Shown here piece by piece: positions 5,755 to 7,100 of a stretch of DNA of 7,100 bases. This DNA is from Spirulina sp. DLM2.Bin59 (lineage in GTDB: Bacteria; Cyanobacteriota; Cyanobacteriia; Cyanobacteriales; Spirulinaceae), in assembly GCA_007693875.1 (NCBI GenBank), contig RECT01000269.1:1-7100 (forward strand). The letters run 5' to 3'. Position 1 is the stretch's first letter; the number at the start of each line of letters is the position of its first letter. The position numbers were made by a program, and so were the translations under genes. A model generated the notes under the pieces. The model worked only from the letters and a program-made list of their open reading frames with translations, was not told where the DNA came from and searched no databases.

Positions 5755-7100
5755 TTGAAACGCTCACTCACACAAAACGTCCAATCTGTTCCTCCCCATT
5801 CAATTCGCTCACGAGAAATGTTGGAAAAGAAAGACTCGAACCCCAAGAAAGTGAATTCTAGCGACTCTGCTCGCCGTGCTAGGGCAACCATGCTAGGAAT
5901 CGCTGCTCTGTCCATGGGTGCGACCGCTGGTGTTCTTCTTGCCGGTCAAGGAGATGAGGCGATCGCCGCAGAACCCGTTCTGATTGAACATCAAATCCGG
6001 GATGGCGAAACCCTTTGGGCCCTTTCCCAATCCTACAATGTCCCCACTGAAGTCATTGCTGCCACCAATGACATCGAAAAGGAAGCTATCCTCGCCGTGG
6101 GTCAAACCATCGCTATTCCCACAGCAACACCTGAGCCGGAAGCGATCGCCGTTGATCCCGTTGTTGAACATGAGGCCGTCCAAGTGGCTGCTAGGGTAGC
6201 AACCCCCGACGCAGAACCCGCCCTCGTTCTACCGACCCTAGAAGCTGCCGATCCCGTGGTCGAAGAAGCTATCAAGTCCACACCGAAATCGGTTGAACTT
6301 CCTCAGGTTGCATCTCCTCAAACCTCAGGCTTCGTCCACACCGTTCAACCCGGTGAAACCCCCAGTAAGCTTGCAGAACGTTATCAGGTTTCTGTGGAAG
6401 CCCTGCTGGCCAGCAATGGGATTCGTGACCCACGCACCTTACAAATTAATCAAGAACTGATCATTCCCGCTGAACCAGCAACCCCCGAAGTGGTTGCCCA
6501 ACCGGTGGCCAGCGTCCGCGCTGATGTCCCCACCCAAGAAATTGCCCAAAACACCCCGATTTTAGCGGCTCCAGTCGCTAGCAACAGCGGCGACGGTCGT
6601 ATTGACCGTCTCAAGGAAGAAATCATGCAAATGCGTGAGGAGTTCCGCGCCCAACAGGCTCAGGCTCGCCAGGCTTCGGAGCGGCCGACGGTGCAAGCCC
6701 CTGCTGTCACCAATGCCAGCCCCATTCAAAGGGAGCAAGCTTCGCCGGAATGGCAACGTCAGCAGGAACTGCGGAAACCCGTCACTGAAAATTCCCAAGG
6801 GTCTGAACCAGACATGATCGCCTCTGCGGCGGATGTAGTGGCAGCGGCCCCCATCCCCAGCCAAGGCTATAACCGCCTGCTGCAACTGCCCGCAGGTCAG
6901 AGTGTGGAACCTCAAATTCCGCCCCTGCAAGAGCGTGACCAGTATCTCCCCGATCGCCCCCAAGAGTTTAACGGCTACATCTGGCCCGCTCGCGGTACCC
7001 TGACCTCTGGTTATGGCCCCCGCTGGGGACGGATGCATCGGGGGGTGGAAGATTGCTACACGATCCTGCCACGGCATGGCGGCCCACTCTTTTTGCGCTT
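5755..7100 (+). CDS. LysM-repeat M23-family peptidase, 3' part outside window
   Basis: A predicted periplasmic murein-binding protein with a LytM-type peptidase domain, likely cutting or regulating cutting of peptidoglycan. Counting from the TTG start (448 residues visible), there is a basic N-terminus (MKRSLTQNVQ), the arginine-rich RRAR at 40-43, and a hydrophobic export segment at 44-64 with a likely cleavage near AIAA/EP (72/73). LysM 1 spans about 78-122 (IRDGETLWALS) and LysM 2 193-238 (VQPGETPSKLAERYQV). An acidic proline-rich linker, a charged coiled coil (281-308, RLKEEIMQMREEFRAQQ) and a second linker follow. The M23 start, GYIWPARGTLTSGYGPRWGRMHRG (begins at 407), comes last. The family expects HRGVD with His428 and Asp432 as zinc ligands, but here residue 432 is Glu and the sequence after it no longer resembles M23. 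The start is chosen because homologues, as I recall them, begin with a similar MKR-type segment and because of AGGAGG. Confidence 0.85.
   Translation, partial: MKRSLTQNVQSVPPHSIRSREMLEKKDSNPKKVNSSDSARRARATMLGIAALSMGATAGVLLAGQGDEAIAAEPVLIEHQIRDGETLWALSQSYNVPTEVIAATNDIEKEAILAVGQTIAIPTATPEPEAIAVDPVVEHEAVQVAARVATPDAEPALVLPTLEAADPVVEEAIKSTPKSVELPQVASPQTSGFVHTVQPGETPSKLAERYQVSVEALLASNGIRDPRTLQINQELIIPAEPATPEVVAQPVASVRADVPTQEIAQNTPILAAPVASNSGDGRIDRLKEEIMQMREEFRAQQAQARQASERPTVQAPAVTNASPIQREQASPEWQRQQELRKPVTENSQGSEPDMIASAADVVAAAPIPSQGYNRLLQLPAGQSVEPQIPPLQERDQYLPDRPQEFNGYIWPARGTLTSGYGPRWGRMHRGVEDCYTILPRHGGPLFLR

Larger units (their letters stand above)
15..6149. repeat. Dispersed HIP1 octamers (GCGATCGC), 12 copies
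   Basis: Copies start at 15, 237, 794, 1082, 1774, 1839, 3106, 3845, 4620, 5026, 5959 and 6142. They occur in genes and spacers alike, about one per 590 bases, far above the one per 65 kb expected for a random octamer at equal base use. HIP1 over-representation is a hallmark of many cyanobacterial genomes and is linked to a Dam-like methylation context. Confidence 0.9.

Noticed and set aside
5688..5915. 75-codon minus-strand frame
   Set aside because: It overlaps the start of the LysM/M23 gene in antisense, with no ribosome binding site or recognisable motif.
6562..7077. 171-codon minus-strand frame
   Set aside because: Antisense shadow of the LysM/M23 gene, whose domains are clear on the plus strand.

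Overview
This looks like ordinary chromosomal DNA from a cyanobacterium. Twelve copies of the HIP1 octamer GCGATCGC occur in 7.1 kb. A PanC-CMK fusion protein, a cyanobacterial-type glutamate-cysteine ligase and a DUF1400 alpha/beta hydrolase are all present, and these are typical of that phylum. Genus cannot be told from the window. I see no mobile element, CRISPR array, tRNA or rRNA.

Layout. Positions 1-1045 (minus) hold the first 348 residues of a bifunctional pantoate-beta-alanine ligase / cytidylate kinase, with a good promoter at 1075-1103. Positions 1168-2934 (minus) encode an exported DUF1400 alpha/beta hydrolase with a visible Ser-Asp-His triad. After a 273-base divergent spacer comes gshA (3208-4347, plus), which starts at GTG behind a strong ribosome binding site. 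A 154-base spacer with an 11-bp interrupted hairpin leads to a TrmL-like tRNA 2'-O-methyltransferase (4502-4975, plus). A 779-base stretch with no convincing gene follows (4976-5754). It holds a large palindromic hairpin, several smaller hairpins, a 21-bp near-palindrome, CRP-like sites and a possible promoter. The last gene (5755 to the window end, plus) is an envelope protein with two LysM domains, a coiled coil and the beginning of an M23 peptidase domain. Its best start is a TTG behind a perfect AGGAGG, 21 codons before the first ATG that most gene finders would pick.

The genes serve coenzyme A and nucleotide synthesis, glutathione synthesis, tRNA wobble modification and envelope remodelling. 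They do not form one pathway, and only the hydrolase and panC-cmk run in tandem. I did not find a clearly new biological system. The points most worth checking are the regulatory region before the LysM/M23 gene, with its CRP-like sites and structured leader, and the loss of family similarity exactly at the zinc-binding motif of that protein in the last 50 bases.
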